A stretch of DNA of 64,000 bases from Notospermus geniculatus (taxonomy: Eukaryota; Nemertea; Pilidiophora; Heteronemertea; Lineidae), in assembly GCA_002633025.1 (NCBI GenBank), contig NMRB01000471.1, positions 289,814 through 353,813 of the forward strand. Reading direction: 5' to 3'. Below the pieces are notes generated by a model. It searched no databases, had not been told where the DNA came from, and saw only the letters and a list, made by a program, of their open reading frames with translations. Made by a program: the position numbers and the translations under genes. Of the stretch, positions 47,001 to 56,024 are shown piece by piece. Positions within the stretch are counted from its first letter, which is position 1. Each line of letters begins with the position of its first letter.

Positions 47001-48721
47001 CCATGACCAGTCAGTGACACCAACGACTGCCCATATTTTTCTATGGTCGAGTTGCCATAGAGAGCCAAGTTGCATGAGAAAACTCTCACGTAGAAGAGGA
47101 ACTTATGTGATCAATTTTCCAAATTTCTCAATTCTGTCTATTTTGACCTCCGTAAGCAGGACACCCAGAGATTATGGATGGCATTAGTCAGCCTAAGGGT
47201 GATTTTTCAATAGAGAGGCTTTATTCCACATTGCATCTCTGCATATCTACAGCAAAAAGCTGGGTGAAAAAATAAGGGGTTGATGAAGAATGCTTTTAAA
47301 CAAGGAAGGCATTTCAGGACATGTATTCAAACGACATTGTGAGTCTAGAACATAAAGACATTGATTTAAGCTTGCAAACTGACAAGCGGGTATGGTCTAT
47401 GTAGACCAAATAATGTCTAGAAATATAAATTTATGTAGCTTGCCTTGAGCAGCAGAGCTTCCTAGAAACAGAAAAGTGGTGGGGTATAAAATGGGTAGAG
47501 CAAGACTTGATGACAACAGCAATACTCCAAACGTCAAAAGTTCTAAGTTTTCAGGCAGAGTAGCACTGAAAATCATCAGCTGAAACTGGTGCCTATTTTG
47601 TTTGTCAGTACTAGACTATATAAGCAAACCCTTGTAGGAAATGACCCTCAAATATCTCAGATCGGTTTCTAGTTGGGTGAAATTTCAAATACTTAAGACT
47701 TTCCAAACAATTTTTCTCCCATACCTTCTGAGAACATCTTTGTAATGTCTTCGTCGGAGGCAGACTCCAGCCATTCTGTAATTGATTTGAACGGTTTGCT
47801 GGCATTTCTGACAGATCTTTTCATCCAGCCCTGAAAATATCATCATTTATCAATAACTACTAGTCGCAGTAGAATTACTTGTGCTTAGAAAACCATCAGT
47901 TCAAAAGCTTTGCTTTGGTTGTCAGTGTGGCACAGTGGAAGCATCAGTACCTACCACCAATGAGGATGTAGGTTCAATCCCTGGAAGCACTTACTTTTTC
48001 TGGTAGGCCCATTTTATTCCATCCATTTCTAAACTGTTCTCTCCAGTTCTCCACCGTCTCATTTTCTGGAAGCAAGTCCTTCAGCCAACTCACATCTGGT
48101 AGACTGTCTCGAAAAGATTCATATTTCTGAAGGAAAAATATCATCACCCACTAAAGGTACTGTACCGATTTAATCTGACTAATGTTGAGGCCGACAATGA
48201 AGTAATGATTGCGATAAGTTCCCAAAGTGATGGCCACCTCATGTACTGAACTATTTCTTTTTAGTAAAGAACAAGTTTTTCAGGATCAACCATTTAGTTT
48301 TGTACACACATTAACCCATCACCACCTCCGCCCAACTCCATCCCCTTCCCCATATTGTACTGACACTGAAGTTTACCATCCTTGAATATTATATTGAAAT
48401 ACTCACCTTATTCAGAGCTACACCTCCACCTATTGCACCACCAAATATCAAATAGCGCAATCTAAGTAGGCTGGAAAGTCCTCGAACAATAGATCCCACT
48501 TCCCTTCTCTGACTGCCAACTCTAGATGTCCGAAGTGAGTTGAAAAGTACAGTCTTTGGATATCGCAGGGAACTAAAACTACATGATTGCTGAACAACTG
48601 GATGGGTCACTTGGCCAAGCTTTTCAGCAGTTTTACTAGCAGCCTGAAGAGACCGCCCGTGGATGGGTCCAGATTTTCTGAGAGACGATCTTGAACTCTG
48701 GTTGAGGGAACTGATCAGGCA
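38079..48721 (-). CDS. OPA1: OPA1, mitochondrial dynamin-like GTPase (22 exons, extreme N-terminus missing)
   Basis: Exons on the minus strand, 5' to 3': 48721-48407, 48126-47995, 47830-47725, 45859-45768, 45657-45496, 45251-45165, 45028-44952, 44824-44560, 44318-44219, 44079-43876, 43494-43422, 43150-43035, 42738-42597, 41652-41560, 41425-41197, 40992-40884, 40480-40347, 40199-40113, 39676-39560, 39035-38942, 38759-38649, 38143-38079 (stop TGA). All have GT/AG borders and compatible phases. The total is 2910 nt, or 969 residues plus stop, against 960 for human OPA1. GTPase motifs are visible: GDQSSGKTS (G1), VDLPG (G3), LTKVD (G4). An N-terminal inner-membrane anchor ([17 protein letters not shown]), a coiled coil, the stalk and the C-terminal assembly helix ([11 protein letters not shown]) follow. 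OPA1 fuses inner mitochondrial membranes and shapes cristae. Only the start of the targeting signal is missing, at the N at 48726. Confidence 0.96.
38760..38870 (-). mobile_element. tRNA-like SINE in OPA1 intron, next to a splice acceptor
   Basis: On minus: GTTGTCAGGGTGGCGGAGTG (A box) and ACAGGTTCGATCCCCTCC (B box). It ends about 15-30 bp before the acceptor of exon 38759-38649. Confidence 0.6.
39191..39323. mobile_element. Near-perfect foldback, 133 bp, in OPA1 intron
   Basis: TAGGGACTTCCGGCAAGGCT at the left and its inverse at the right. The arms extend about 49 bp with two mismatches. TA lies at both ends. Confidence 0.85.
39795..39912 (+). mobile_element. Degenerate tRNA-SINE relative in OPA1 intron
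   Basis: CTGTCGGTGTGGTGCAG matches the A-box region of the SINE at 40598, and CATGTGATAGACGACAACTC / CTTTGA matches its body. The B box is decayed. Confidence 0.4.
39913..40031. mobile_element. GGATCC-class element fragment ending in a C-run and an N
   Basis: GGCGCGGATCCACGATTTC, AAAAGAGGGGGCGCAC and GGGGGGTGCACCCC lead into a C-run interrupted by N at 40031. Confidence 0.5.
40598..40745 (+). mobile_element. tRNA-derived SINE in OPA1 intron
   Basis: A box around AGTGGTGCAGTGGAAACA, B box GGTTCGATTCC (40653-40663), then body ACCCACTCCTCATGTAATAG and GGGCACTCCAGTTTCTTCC. Confidence 0.7.
41710..42330. repeat. Tandem repeat in OPA1 intron, unit about 290 bp
   Basis: TTTGGCCCCCTAG..GACAAAGTCAAGAATCAGA.., CCTAGAGGTACATGT and ..GAAGTTTCAA start at about 41710 and again at 41999. 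A partial third copy (CGCCCCCTGGAGGCCAAAAT) is at about 42146. A CGGACGTACCGCCGTACGGA segment follows at about 42292. Confidence 0.7.
43261..43380. mobile_element. Foldback element in OPA1 intron
   Basis: TAATAAGCAAATAGACAATC and the inverted GATTGACTTCTTGCTTATTA. The interior has the palindrome GACCCCGGTTGGGGTC. Confidence 0.7.
43690..43748. repeat. ATT/TAA microsatellite in OPA1 intron
   Basis: Three blocks of TTATTATTATTATAACA. Confidence 0.9.
43876..45028 (-). CDS. OPA1: OPA1 GTPase-core exons (four exons)
   Basis: Exons 45028-44952, 44824-44560, 44318-44219 and 44079-43876. They carry in order [17 protein letters not shown] (P-loop), [14 protein letters not shown] (switch I threonine), [11 protein letters not shown] (switch II) and [10 protein letters not shown] (G4), then [15 protein letters not shown]. 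All the nucleotide-contact motifs look intact, which argues for a functional gene rather than a pseudogene. Confidence 0.95.
45280..45433. mobile_element. Foldback element in OPA1 intron
   Basis: GGCTAGGAATACACCGAACG and the inverted TTTGGTGTATCGCTAGCC at the ends; interior of GCGCGCA and CAAAGG words. Its left end is 28 bp from the acceptor boundary of exon 45251-45165. Confidence 0.7.
45870..47720. other. Large OPA1 intron, no other gene recognised
   Basis: The largest OPA1 intron, AT-rich. A plus-strand frame near 46432-46701 overlaps minus-strand frames and shows no motif. No inverted-repeat element was seen. Confidence 0.5.
47914..47994 (+). mobile_element. tRNA-like SINE abutting an OPA1 splice donor
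   Basis: GGTTGTCAGTGTGGCACAGT (A box) and GGTTCAATCC (47971-47980). The sequence ends at CACTTAC, which on the minus strand is the donor GTAAGTG of exon 48126-47995. Confidence 0.6.
48407..48721 (-). CDS. OPA1: OPA1 N-terminal exon: presequence and membrane anchor
   Basis: The open frame starts just after the N at 48726 and ends at donor AAG|GTGAG. It is rich in Ser, Arg and Lys with few acidic residues ([22 protein letters not shown]), as expected of a mitochondrial presequence. It then carries a glycine-rich hydrophobic segment, [15 protein letters not shown], corresponding to the OPA1 transmembrane anchor. No initiator Met is visible in frame. The ATG at 48720-48722 is in another frame and reaches a stop, so the true start lies upstream in missing sequence. 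Confidence 0.85.
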
Positions 48722-48725
48722 TCTT

Positions 48726-48726
48726 N
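48726..48726. other. Single N, probable collapsed assembly gap
   Basis: Right of the N is exon 2 of the beta-lactamase-like gene; left of it is the OPA1 N-terminal exon. Neither continues across the N in frame. Confidence 0.75.
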
Positions 48727-49755
48727 AACAACCAGGTTTCCACGATAATAGGCAGAGAAGGCGCCACCGTACATGTGAGTATTCATTAATCCTCTGTAAT
48801 GAAGTTGATGGGAAAAAATTAAAATGTGATTTTCAAAACAGGTGTCAGGTGTAACTGTGTATTGGCCTAAAACTAGGTAGGGGACTACCTGTAGGTCTCG
48901 GCTAGGCCTAGGCCTACTTTTTGCCAGAGAGCGCAGCATATGCGATCAATGACGCCGCGCCGATGGGTAAATGATAAATGCAATCAGCAAGAGGCACAAA
49001 AAGTTTTTTTCGAAGGGACTTTTAGGGGTTAGGGTTAGGATCAGATCATTCCTCGACTGGTCACGGGTCAGCCATAGGCCTAGGCCCTTGGCTATATATT
49101 TTTCTGAGTGTACCACTGGGTGATTGCAATTGATTAACACCTAGGTCTAACGTACCGCCCCAAGGGGGTGAATCTCAGATAGGCCTAGGTAGGCAAGGCC
49201 AAGGCAAGGGAAGGGCCAATTTTGCCTAGGCCTAGCTAGGCCTACCGGTAGGCCTAGCGGTTGTTCTGCCACACTAGCCTGTGGCCGTGTGCTTCTGTTC
49301 TGTCTGCAGAATTTCATGCACTTGCTGCTGCACTGCCACTGGAACTGTCGTGCGGTGCCATGCCATGCTTGCTTATGCAACAACATTGATTGTTCACCTG
49401 CGCATGTTTATTGTGTACTCATGGTAGGCCTAGGCCTACTGTCCGACTGTAACGTTAGGCCTACTGTACTCATGGTAGGCCTACTGGTGATGACGTCGCC
49501 CATCATCATGATTCATGGACATGTCCCATGCATGTGGGATGTATGTTATGTATGTAGGCTTGGGCCTAGCCCCTAGGCCTAGCCTAGACCAACAATCATG
49601 CAGCCAGCTCACCTAAATGTCTCCTCCACCGCTTCAAACCCAGGCTTAACAAATCCTCCAACATGAAATTCGATTTTTGGCGCCATTTGTTTGCGCACAA
49701 ACATCACGGCACACGCAAAACTGAGGACATAAACGGCATATTTTATGAAAGCCAT
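48727..49755 (-). CDS. Serine beta-lactamase-like domain protein, first two coding exons only (truncated at assembly gap)
   Basis: Exon 1 is 49755-49613 (ATG at 49753-49755, donor TTTAG|GTGAG). It encodes a membrane-anchor-like start (AFIKYAVYVLSFACAVMF) and then PKIEFHVGGFVKPGFEAVEE. Exon 2 is 48793-48727 (acceptor CATTACAG) and continues in phase as RGLMNTHMYGGAFSAYYRGN-LVV. The pattern 'G(F/Y)V.PGFE.V...F .. GAAFA.Y..G.LVV' is the N-terminal hallmark of animal LACTB-type / beta-lactamase-domain proteins, which derive from penicillin-binding-protein folds and are not antibiotic-resistance genes. The next residues (normally D-L-W-G-G) should follow LVV, but the sequence meets an N at 48726 and turns into OPA1 coding sequence in another frame. 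The catalytic SxxK motif is therefore not in this window. The two-exon join and domain identity are well supported; the exact orthologue is uncertain. Confidence 0.7.
48890..49600. repeat. Cluster of TAGGCCTA / CTAGGCCTAG words
   Basis: At least a dozen AGGCCT cores in about 700 bp, within the intron of the beta-lactamase-like gene. Exons nearby lack the word. Confidence 0.75.
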
Positions 49756-50142
49756 CTTGCATCATGTGCATGTCTTGTTGGTCTGGATGTGCTGACCCAC
49801 TTTCACGATGACCTAATTAAGTAGCCTCGTTCCCAGCGCGTCATGCGGACGAGGATGAAAAATATACAGGGTGTGACTGAAGTCAAGGGTTCATGGTAGA
49901 CTGGTTCCTGTCTTTGCCACTGCAGCCATTCCACAACAAAGCAGAGAGGTCCATTCAATCAATAGACATTGTATAAGACACAAAATCTCAACAAAAAATT
50001 TAAAATAAAATAATTTTGAGATTAATTTCAGGCAAAGATCCAACAGGACCACAAAACCCTATAGTAGGCCTATTGCTATGCTATGCTATGTTACGTAAAA
50101 AGAAAAAGAAAGACGCGATATAAAAATTCACAAATATTTTAC

Positions 50143-50148
50143 TTTATT
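50143..50148 (-). terminator. Polyadenylation signal AATAAA, probable SF3B4 3' end
   Basis: TTTATT on the plus strand reads AATAAA on the minus strand, about 580 bp beyond the SF3B4 stop codon and about 390 bp before the start of the beta-lactamase-like gene. It is the only clear signal noticed in that spacer. Confidence 0.45.
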
Positions 50149-50727
50149 ACAATTACATGTGTCAAACATGCCAAAATGCATGTCCTGTGTTCCTACTCCA
50201 AACTTTCAAGAAAAGAATCAAAATTTCTGATAAAATAAAACATCACCAGCATAAGGTATCCAATCCAAGACAAACATTTACCCGGTGAAAATCGGTGACA
50301 AAGAGCACAAAATTACCCCCTCATTCAACGTGGTAAGCAAATTACCAAATCACCCAGCTAGCCAGAATTGAACAGTTTTTTTCCCTTTTGTACAACCCAA
50401 GTCCTCTTTTTTGTCCAGTTCTACCCCACATTTTGACCTCCTTTACAAAGAACAGAAGAGACAAAGGAACATGTTATTTCTCCTAGTACAGTGGAACCTC
50501 TCTTAACAGACACCTCACCTGGAACTTCACCTCTATATTGAGGACACCAAAGTTCAATTCTGAACTGGTAATTTCTCATTCCCCGCCCACTCTGTACAGG
50601 ACAACTCCCTGACCCAATGACGAACGACATTTGTCAGTCACAGGATGTCCTCAACCGATGTTCCACTCTAGTAATGATACTGATTGATACAGTCTTCAAC
50701 CACCTGCCATGGACTGGCCAAAATATT

Positions 50728-53700
50728 TTACATCTGTGGTGGCGGTGGAGGCCGTGGAGGCGGAGGAGGTCCACGCATCCGTGGTGGGGGCCTCATTCCT
50801 CGTGGTGGAAACCCTCCGGGAGGAGGTCCCCGTGGTGGAGGCGGCCGACCTGAAAGATATCAAATGAAATTGTGAAGCACTGGTAATGGTCATAGTCCAT
50901 ATGTTGGTTCTCCAACATGGAAGGAAAAGGTCTTCTCAATATATGAATCTAGTTGATTTCTTACCAAACGGTGGCGGTGGTCCTCGCCATCCTGGTCTCC
51001 AGCCCGGTGGTGGCATTCCTGGTGGTGGAGGGCCTCGCATCCCAGGCATCCCTGGAGGAGGGGGGCCAGGCGGTGGTGGCATGCCGGGTGGTCCATAACC
51101 TGCAAGAATACGTCCAATATTTACTACACCTCCAAAAGGAGTGCAAAACAAACAGTTTCCTAGGAGCTTCTGCACAACTTCCTAGAGTTATGCCAAAGCA
51201 CTCGACTAAGGTCAGTACAAGTTTGATACAAAGTCAAGAGGAGTGAGATCTTGTGTCACCTCCTGCTGGTCATAGGCTGTTTTTTGGGGGGCGGGGGGGG
51301 GGGGGGGGGGGNAAATAGTAGAAAATACATCATCCAAACTCAACTGTTGGAAAAATTTTCAGTGACTGGAGCGAGAGATAATTCTGCCACTAACTTTTCG
51401 TTTTCTTGATACATGAGCAAGAATTGAATAGAACAAAATAAAAATCCCTACCTGAAACAATTGGAGGCGGAGGTGGTGGAACTGACCCAAATGGCGGATG
51501 ATGCATGCCCATGTCGGACATTGACATCGACATGGGAGGCATACCACCTGGTCCCATCGGAGGCCCAGGTGGCGCTGGTGGCTGCGGAGGCGGAGGCGCA
51601 TCGGCAAATAACTGATGTGGCCTGTCTGCTTGTGACAAGGGATTCTGCGCTGCCAGTAACCGTTCTGAAAATTAAAGAATGTTCATAAATATAAGGCACA
51701 GGTTTTTTCCCAAACATACAACAAACTCAAATTTTTCTCCTCTCATACGTTTTCAAATGTTTTTCAAATCTTCATCCTCAAAAGTAGACCTTGGTGGATA
51801 CACCTTGGTGGATGGACTGAGGAAAGGTACATGCAAAGAGACCCGCCCAGATTCTCACGCTGACAGTGGAAATTGAACCTGGGACCACATGACTGCTAGC
51901 CATGGACCCAACCCATTAGGCCATACCTGCTGCTGATCCATGTCTTTCTCCTTTAGAATCTTTTTTAAATGCATATGATATAGAAATAGGTCGATTACAC
52001 AGATATTGTCCATTCATAGCCTCAATTGCTGCGTCTGAGGCTTCAAAACTAGCAAAGTTGATGAAAGCAAAGCCTTTTGAATTGCCACTTTCAGGGTCCC
52101 TCATGATCTGGAAGACAAGAACGGATTTTACATACAGATTTACATGTTCTTCAATACACAAAATGTACTAAGCCAGAGCACACTGGTGTTGGACCTGACT
52201 TGGAAACAGTGTAGAACCTCTCTGTCAAGGGCATCCATCGTGACCGTGCTGGAAAAGGTGCTAAAGACCAAGCCAACTCTAGCAGCAAAAACCAAGTCGT
52301 TGGAAGCCACTGAAGAAGCAGCCGAGAAAACAACTGAGGCCACATAAACAGATGAGGAAACCTTCACATCACGAGCAGGTAAGATTTGACAAATCACTTA
52401 GAACTTACCTTGGGCGTCTGTAATATGACACCAAAAGCACTGAATGTGTCGTATAATAACTTCTCATCCACCTCAGGATCCAGATTACCAATAAATATGT
52501 TTGCTCCAACATCTAAATTCTTTTGATGTGCTGAAGCCTGAAAATGTAGAAAGGGGATGCCAGAAAGTCAGAAGTCAGATGCTGCGGAGTCTCACACGCC
52601 CACATACTCCTTTTGCAAAATATACCAAAGAAGAGATAAAAGCACCACTATACAACAAAATATGATCCCAAACCTTGCACTCTAGTGGCATTTTTTTATA
52701 CCCCATACTGGCACTAAAGGATTTTATTTCTTGTCTGGTAAAAGAATGCTGTTAACTGAAATACATGTACCAACTGTTTCTTCTTCAACAGAAAAATCCG
52801 AAGTATCTGTGTTGATTATGTCATGACAGCCTACTCACCTTATTGACCCGAATAGGTTTCCCATACAACTTGATCATATTCATGATCTTGATGGCATAGT
52901 CAGCATCTTCTTCACCCATGAATTCCACGAATCCATACCCCTGATGTGACTGAGTGATTCTGTCTTTGGGCATGTGGACATTGACTGAAATTGTGATAAA
53001 AATTTATCACCAACTAACTGGTTTTCATATCTAGCTTGATTTTGGTCCCAAGTTCGCCACATGCAGGCCCATTGAAAGTAGATAAAACATTTTTTTAAGT
53101 GCACAAATATAGAGTTGACATGACTGTATGTCGCTCACAAACACACAGGCTGATAATGCCGTCCATTAACTTACCAACAGGCCCACCCTGGAGAAATAAT
53201 TCCCACAATATGGCTTCTGATACTTTCTCATCAAGACCCCCCACATAAACTGTGGCATCTGAAATCAGAGAAAAGACAGGATATTGTATTGATAAATGCC
53301 AACTCCTGTCATGAAGTTTAACTAGCCTAGGCCTTGGCCTAATTTAGAGGGGCTTGTCCTACTAACGGCTAAACTTTACAATTCCCAACCTGAAGTGACG
53401 TCCCCCGTAGTTAGTGTCGTAGGTCTAGCCTAGGCCTACTCCATTTGCATGGCACAAAATATCAAAATACCTCGGTCGGTCGGTAGGAGGCCCTGGCCTG
53501 GCCTTCCCCCCCCCCTTGCCTTGGACGGTCGCCTTGGACTTGGTCAATCATTCATCAATAAAAATAGGCCCTATTATTATACGGGGAATACGCCGCCCCG
53601 GTACTACTNGATTTCATAGCGGTCTACACCAGTGGAGTGGCCGTGCATCAGTGTGTGCATCACACACGTGCATTGTTTGCACACAAAGTTTGTGCAGTGT

Positions 53701-53903
53701 TCAGTGCAGTACAAAAATACTCATCACAAACCCAACATTTTTAGAACGAAAGCGACCATGGAAAATTGTCGAGCCGTGTCAGAACTCTTCTAATATTATT
53801 CAACTTTCATGTCATTATATTCACTTCACAACTTTCTGAAAAATAACGGAAATATTCATGATTTTGTACCTTGATTTCGCTCGGCGATCGGACCGGCCGC
53901 CAT
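50728..53903 (-). CDS. SF3B4: SF3B4 (SAP49), U2 snRNP splicing factor 3b subunit 4
   Basis: Eight exons on the minus strand: 53903-53870, 53258-53175, 52984-52839, 52537-52409, 52107-51927, 51664-51452, 51099-50965, 50849-50728. All have GT/AG borders, and the phases sum to 1044 nt (347 residues plus stop TAA at 50728). The start [11 protein letters not shown] leads into RRM1 ([15 protein letters not shown].., [16 protein letters not shown]) and RRM2 ([15 protein letters not shown].., [16 protein letters not shown]). The C-terminus is a Pro/Gly/Met-rich tail ([15 protein letters not shown]) ending in PPPPPQM. SF3B4 contacts SF3B2 and pre-mRNA upstream of the branch site. The product is shorter than human SF3B4 (424 residues), with the deficit in the low-complexity tail. 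A G-run and N at 51290-51312, inside the intron before exon 7, could hide a further Pro-rich exon, although the present join is in phase. Confidence 0.96.
51291..51312. other. G homopolymer ending in N (assembly gap)
   Basis: About 20 G with one C, then N, inside the SF3B4 intron 51100-51451. Confidence 0.8.
51830..51926 (-). mobile_element. tRNA-like SINE at the first bases of an SF3B4 intron
   Basis: On minus: TGGCCTAATGGGTTGGGTCC (A-box region), CCAGGTTCAATTTCCAC (B box), then TGAGAATCTGGGCGGGTCTC. It begins about three bases into the intron after exon 52107-51927. Confidence 0.6.
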
Positions 53904-53960
53904 GCTTACGTTTTACCGGCGATTTCCGGTTGGTGAATCCATATCGCAATAGATGGCGCC
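53904..53960 (-). promoter_or_regulatory. Probable SF3B4 core promoter with ETS-type site
   Basis: On the minus strand, ACCGGAAATC (53921-53930) lies about 20 bp upstream of the ATG at 53901-53903. GGAA-core ETS sites close to the start are common in TATA-less housekeeping promoters. No TATA box is seen. The 5' UTR must be very short if transcription starts here. Confidence 0.35.
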
Positions 53961-53969
53961 AGCTCACGG

Positions 53970-54155
53970 GCGAAAAAAATAATCTCCGTGCAGGGGTTGC
54001 GCTGTCTGGAGAGTAGTGGGAAAAATTGTGCACCGTATGATGCTGCCACCAGTGTCGGACGACGAAACTACACCATGATGTAATTTGTGGTTGGTGGAGG
54101 AAAACTCCAATGTAAAAACAATCTCCGTGCACGGTTCATCCTTGTCTGGAGTGAG
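53970..54155. repeat. Direct repeat upstream of SF3B4
   Basis: AATCTCCGTGCA.GG..C....TGTCTGGAG occurs at about 53980-54012 and 54120-54151. Confidence 0.6.
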
Positions 54156-54259
54156 TGAATAAATGAATGAATTTACTAACTCAGACGAATGACAGAAGCA
54201 CCGCGGGTCGAGTGGAGCGGCAAAGATAGCAATCACTCACCAACTCACTGAGCACCGAA

Positions 54260-54880
54260 TGGTGCGGCCACCTCTCTGCTAAAATGTAAACATGTTTTAC
54301 AAGGATACAATAAAGTATTTGATATTGAACCTCTGGTATGGTGAAATTACAACATAGTGGGTTACTTCGAGATGATATTCATGTATTATATTGGTCTTGT
54401 CAATTTCATTTCATTGCAAATTTTTCATGTAAATTTTGATTCAAGGTCTTATCACCTTAACATTGGAGGGTTATAATGAAAAAGTTCCCGGACAGCTGCA
54501 AATACTGTTCAGTCACAAAACTCTCTCATGAAGAACGGGTCTGGGTGAAGATTGGGCCAAGAAATTGAGGTAGGTAACACTAACAGGCACTTGACTGATC
54601 AGATGGCTCATATAACCATCCCATTGTCAGATCGATCCCTCTGGGTGATGTACCTTCCAGATTCCTGAATGGTGCCAAAATGTGGGTTCAAAAATGGGAA
54701 ATGGTGATGCAGTCAAACTTGCATTTCTTCAACTTCAACATTAATGTGGCAATTTTTGAACCACCCTGTACATTATGAACTCCAGACACACAATGACCCG
54801 GTAACAGACCTAAGGCTTTTTTCCGCCTCTCCAAAACACCAACAAAACAACAATATGGATTCATCCACGTGCTCTCTTTT
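54260..54880. other. Spacer between SF3B4 promoter and Y-box 3' end
   Basis: No gene or repeat recognised. Confidence 0.5.
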
Positions 54881-54886
54881 TATTTT

Positions 54887-54893
54887 TCTCAAA
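54887..54893 (-). terminator. Possible polyadenylation signal for the Y-box gene
   Basis: TTTATT on plus (AATAAA on minus) about 1.1 kb beyond the Y-box stop at 56025. The intervening sequence has no other recognised gene and would be the 3' UTR. The assignment is by position only. Confidence 0.3.
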
Positions 54894-56024
54894 TGCACTG
54901 CATCCATGCCTTTCCAAAGCCGATGGTACAAATTCGTTCAAAAACAAAACGATGTATAGAAAACAATTCAAAAGGCATAAAAAGACGCTAGGTAGGAAAC
55001 AAACATTTGAAAAATTGAATTATTCACGTCACACACCTCATCAGTTCAGGCAGTATTGGTAAGTCGTTCGACCACGAGATGGCGTTACTAGAGGTCAGGG
55101 TCACAGGTACGGTAGATTTCAAGATTTGCACAGCAACTCACTGCTGAGGTGCATGGTACACATTTGAATGTTTTCATTAGCACAAATCACGTAGAATTTG
55201 TTTTTCCTTAAATATTGTTTCCAAAAAATTTTAAATATAAGCTGCCGAGATATCTGTTTGCCAAAATTGGCTATAATTTCAGTATGCTGGTAGCCACTGC
55301 TGGCTTTCAATTTCATTCCATGCAAGTCAGTTCTGACTGCATTATCGATGTTTTTCATTCCTTCTTCCTTTCCAGAACATGGGTGGAACGCAATCGCCTG
55401 GTTTGAATGATTCTTCTTAATACTGGTCTATCCAGGAACGGTTGTCAACAAATTGGAGCAGTAGACCGACCCAAGTTAGGTTTGTTCAAAGATCAATCTT
55501 AGCAATTCGTTTACAAAGGTTCTCTGGATAGACATTAGAAGATGAAGTGTGTTTCACAATGAAAGTACAGGGCTCGTTGGAAAACCTCGATAAATCTGAT
55601 CATCTCGGATGTTCAGATACATTTGTGGACCTACTTCAGCATGTCTTTGATGGTACACAGACAAAGTAGAACATAAATCAAGCTGAGATCAAGATCAAAA
55701 TGTCACATCACAGCACTAGACTTTTGCATAATGCTGTACAACTCATTGTCTTTCCAATGCAACCTGCATAATTTGAAGCTGGTGTTTTGCAGGAGTCGCA
55801 TCGTAACATTTTTTAACAGCAATTTTCCCACTACCTCAGCAGGTGATGGCAATATAAAAGAAATTAAACCCTGACGAAAAATGACAGGAGTTGAATTTAC
55901 AACTTCCACAAATGTGATGAGATTTATCCAAGTTTCCGTCCGATAACCCCATGGAGGCATGCAAGCAGGCAACCTAGGCATGTCTATCTTCTCAGTTGTT
56001 CTAATTTCCGTTCCTTGACGCTTC
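54894..56024 (-). other. Probable Y-box 3' untranslated region
   Basis: Lies between the Y-box stop and the nearest minus-strand AATAAA. It contains only chance frames. Inferred from position. Confidence 0.35.

Noticed and set aside
48720-48722. ATG as OPA1 start
   Set aside because: It is out of frame with the OPA1 coding sequence and its own frame stops after about 28 codons.
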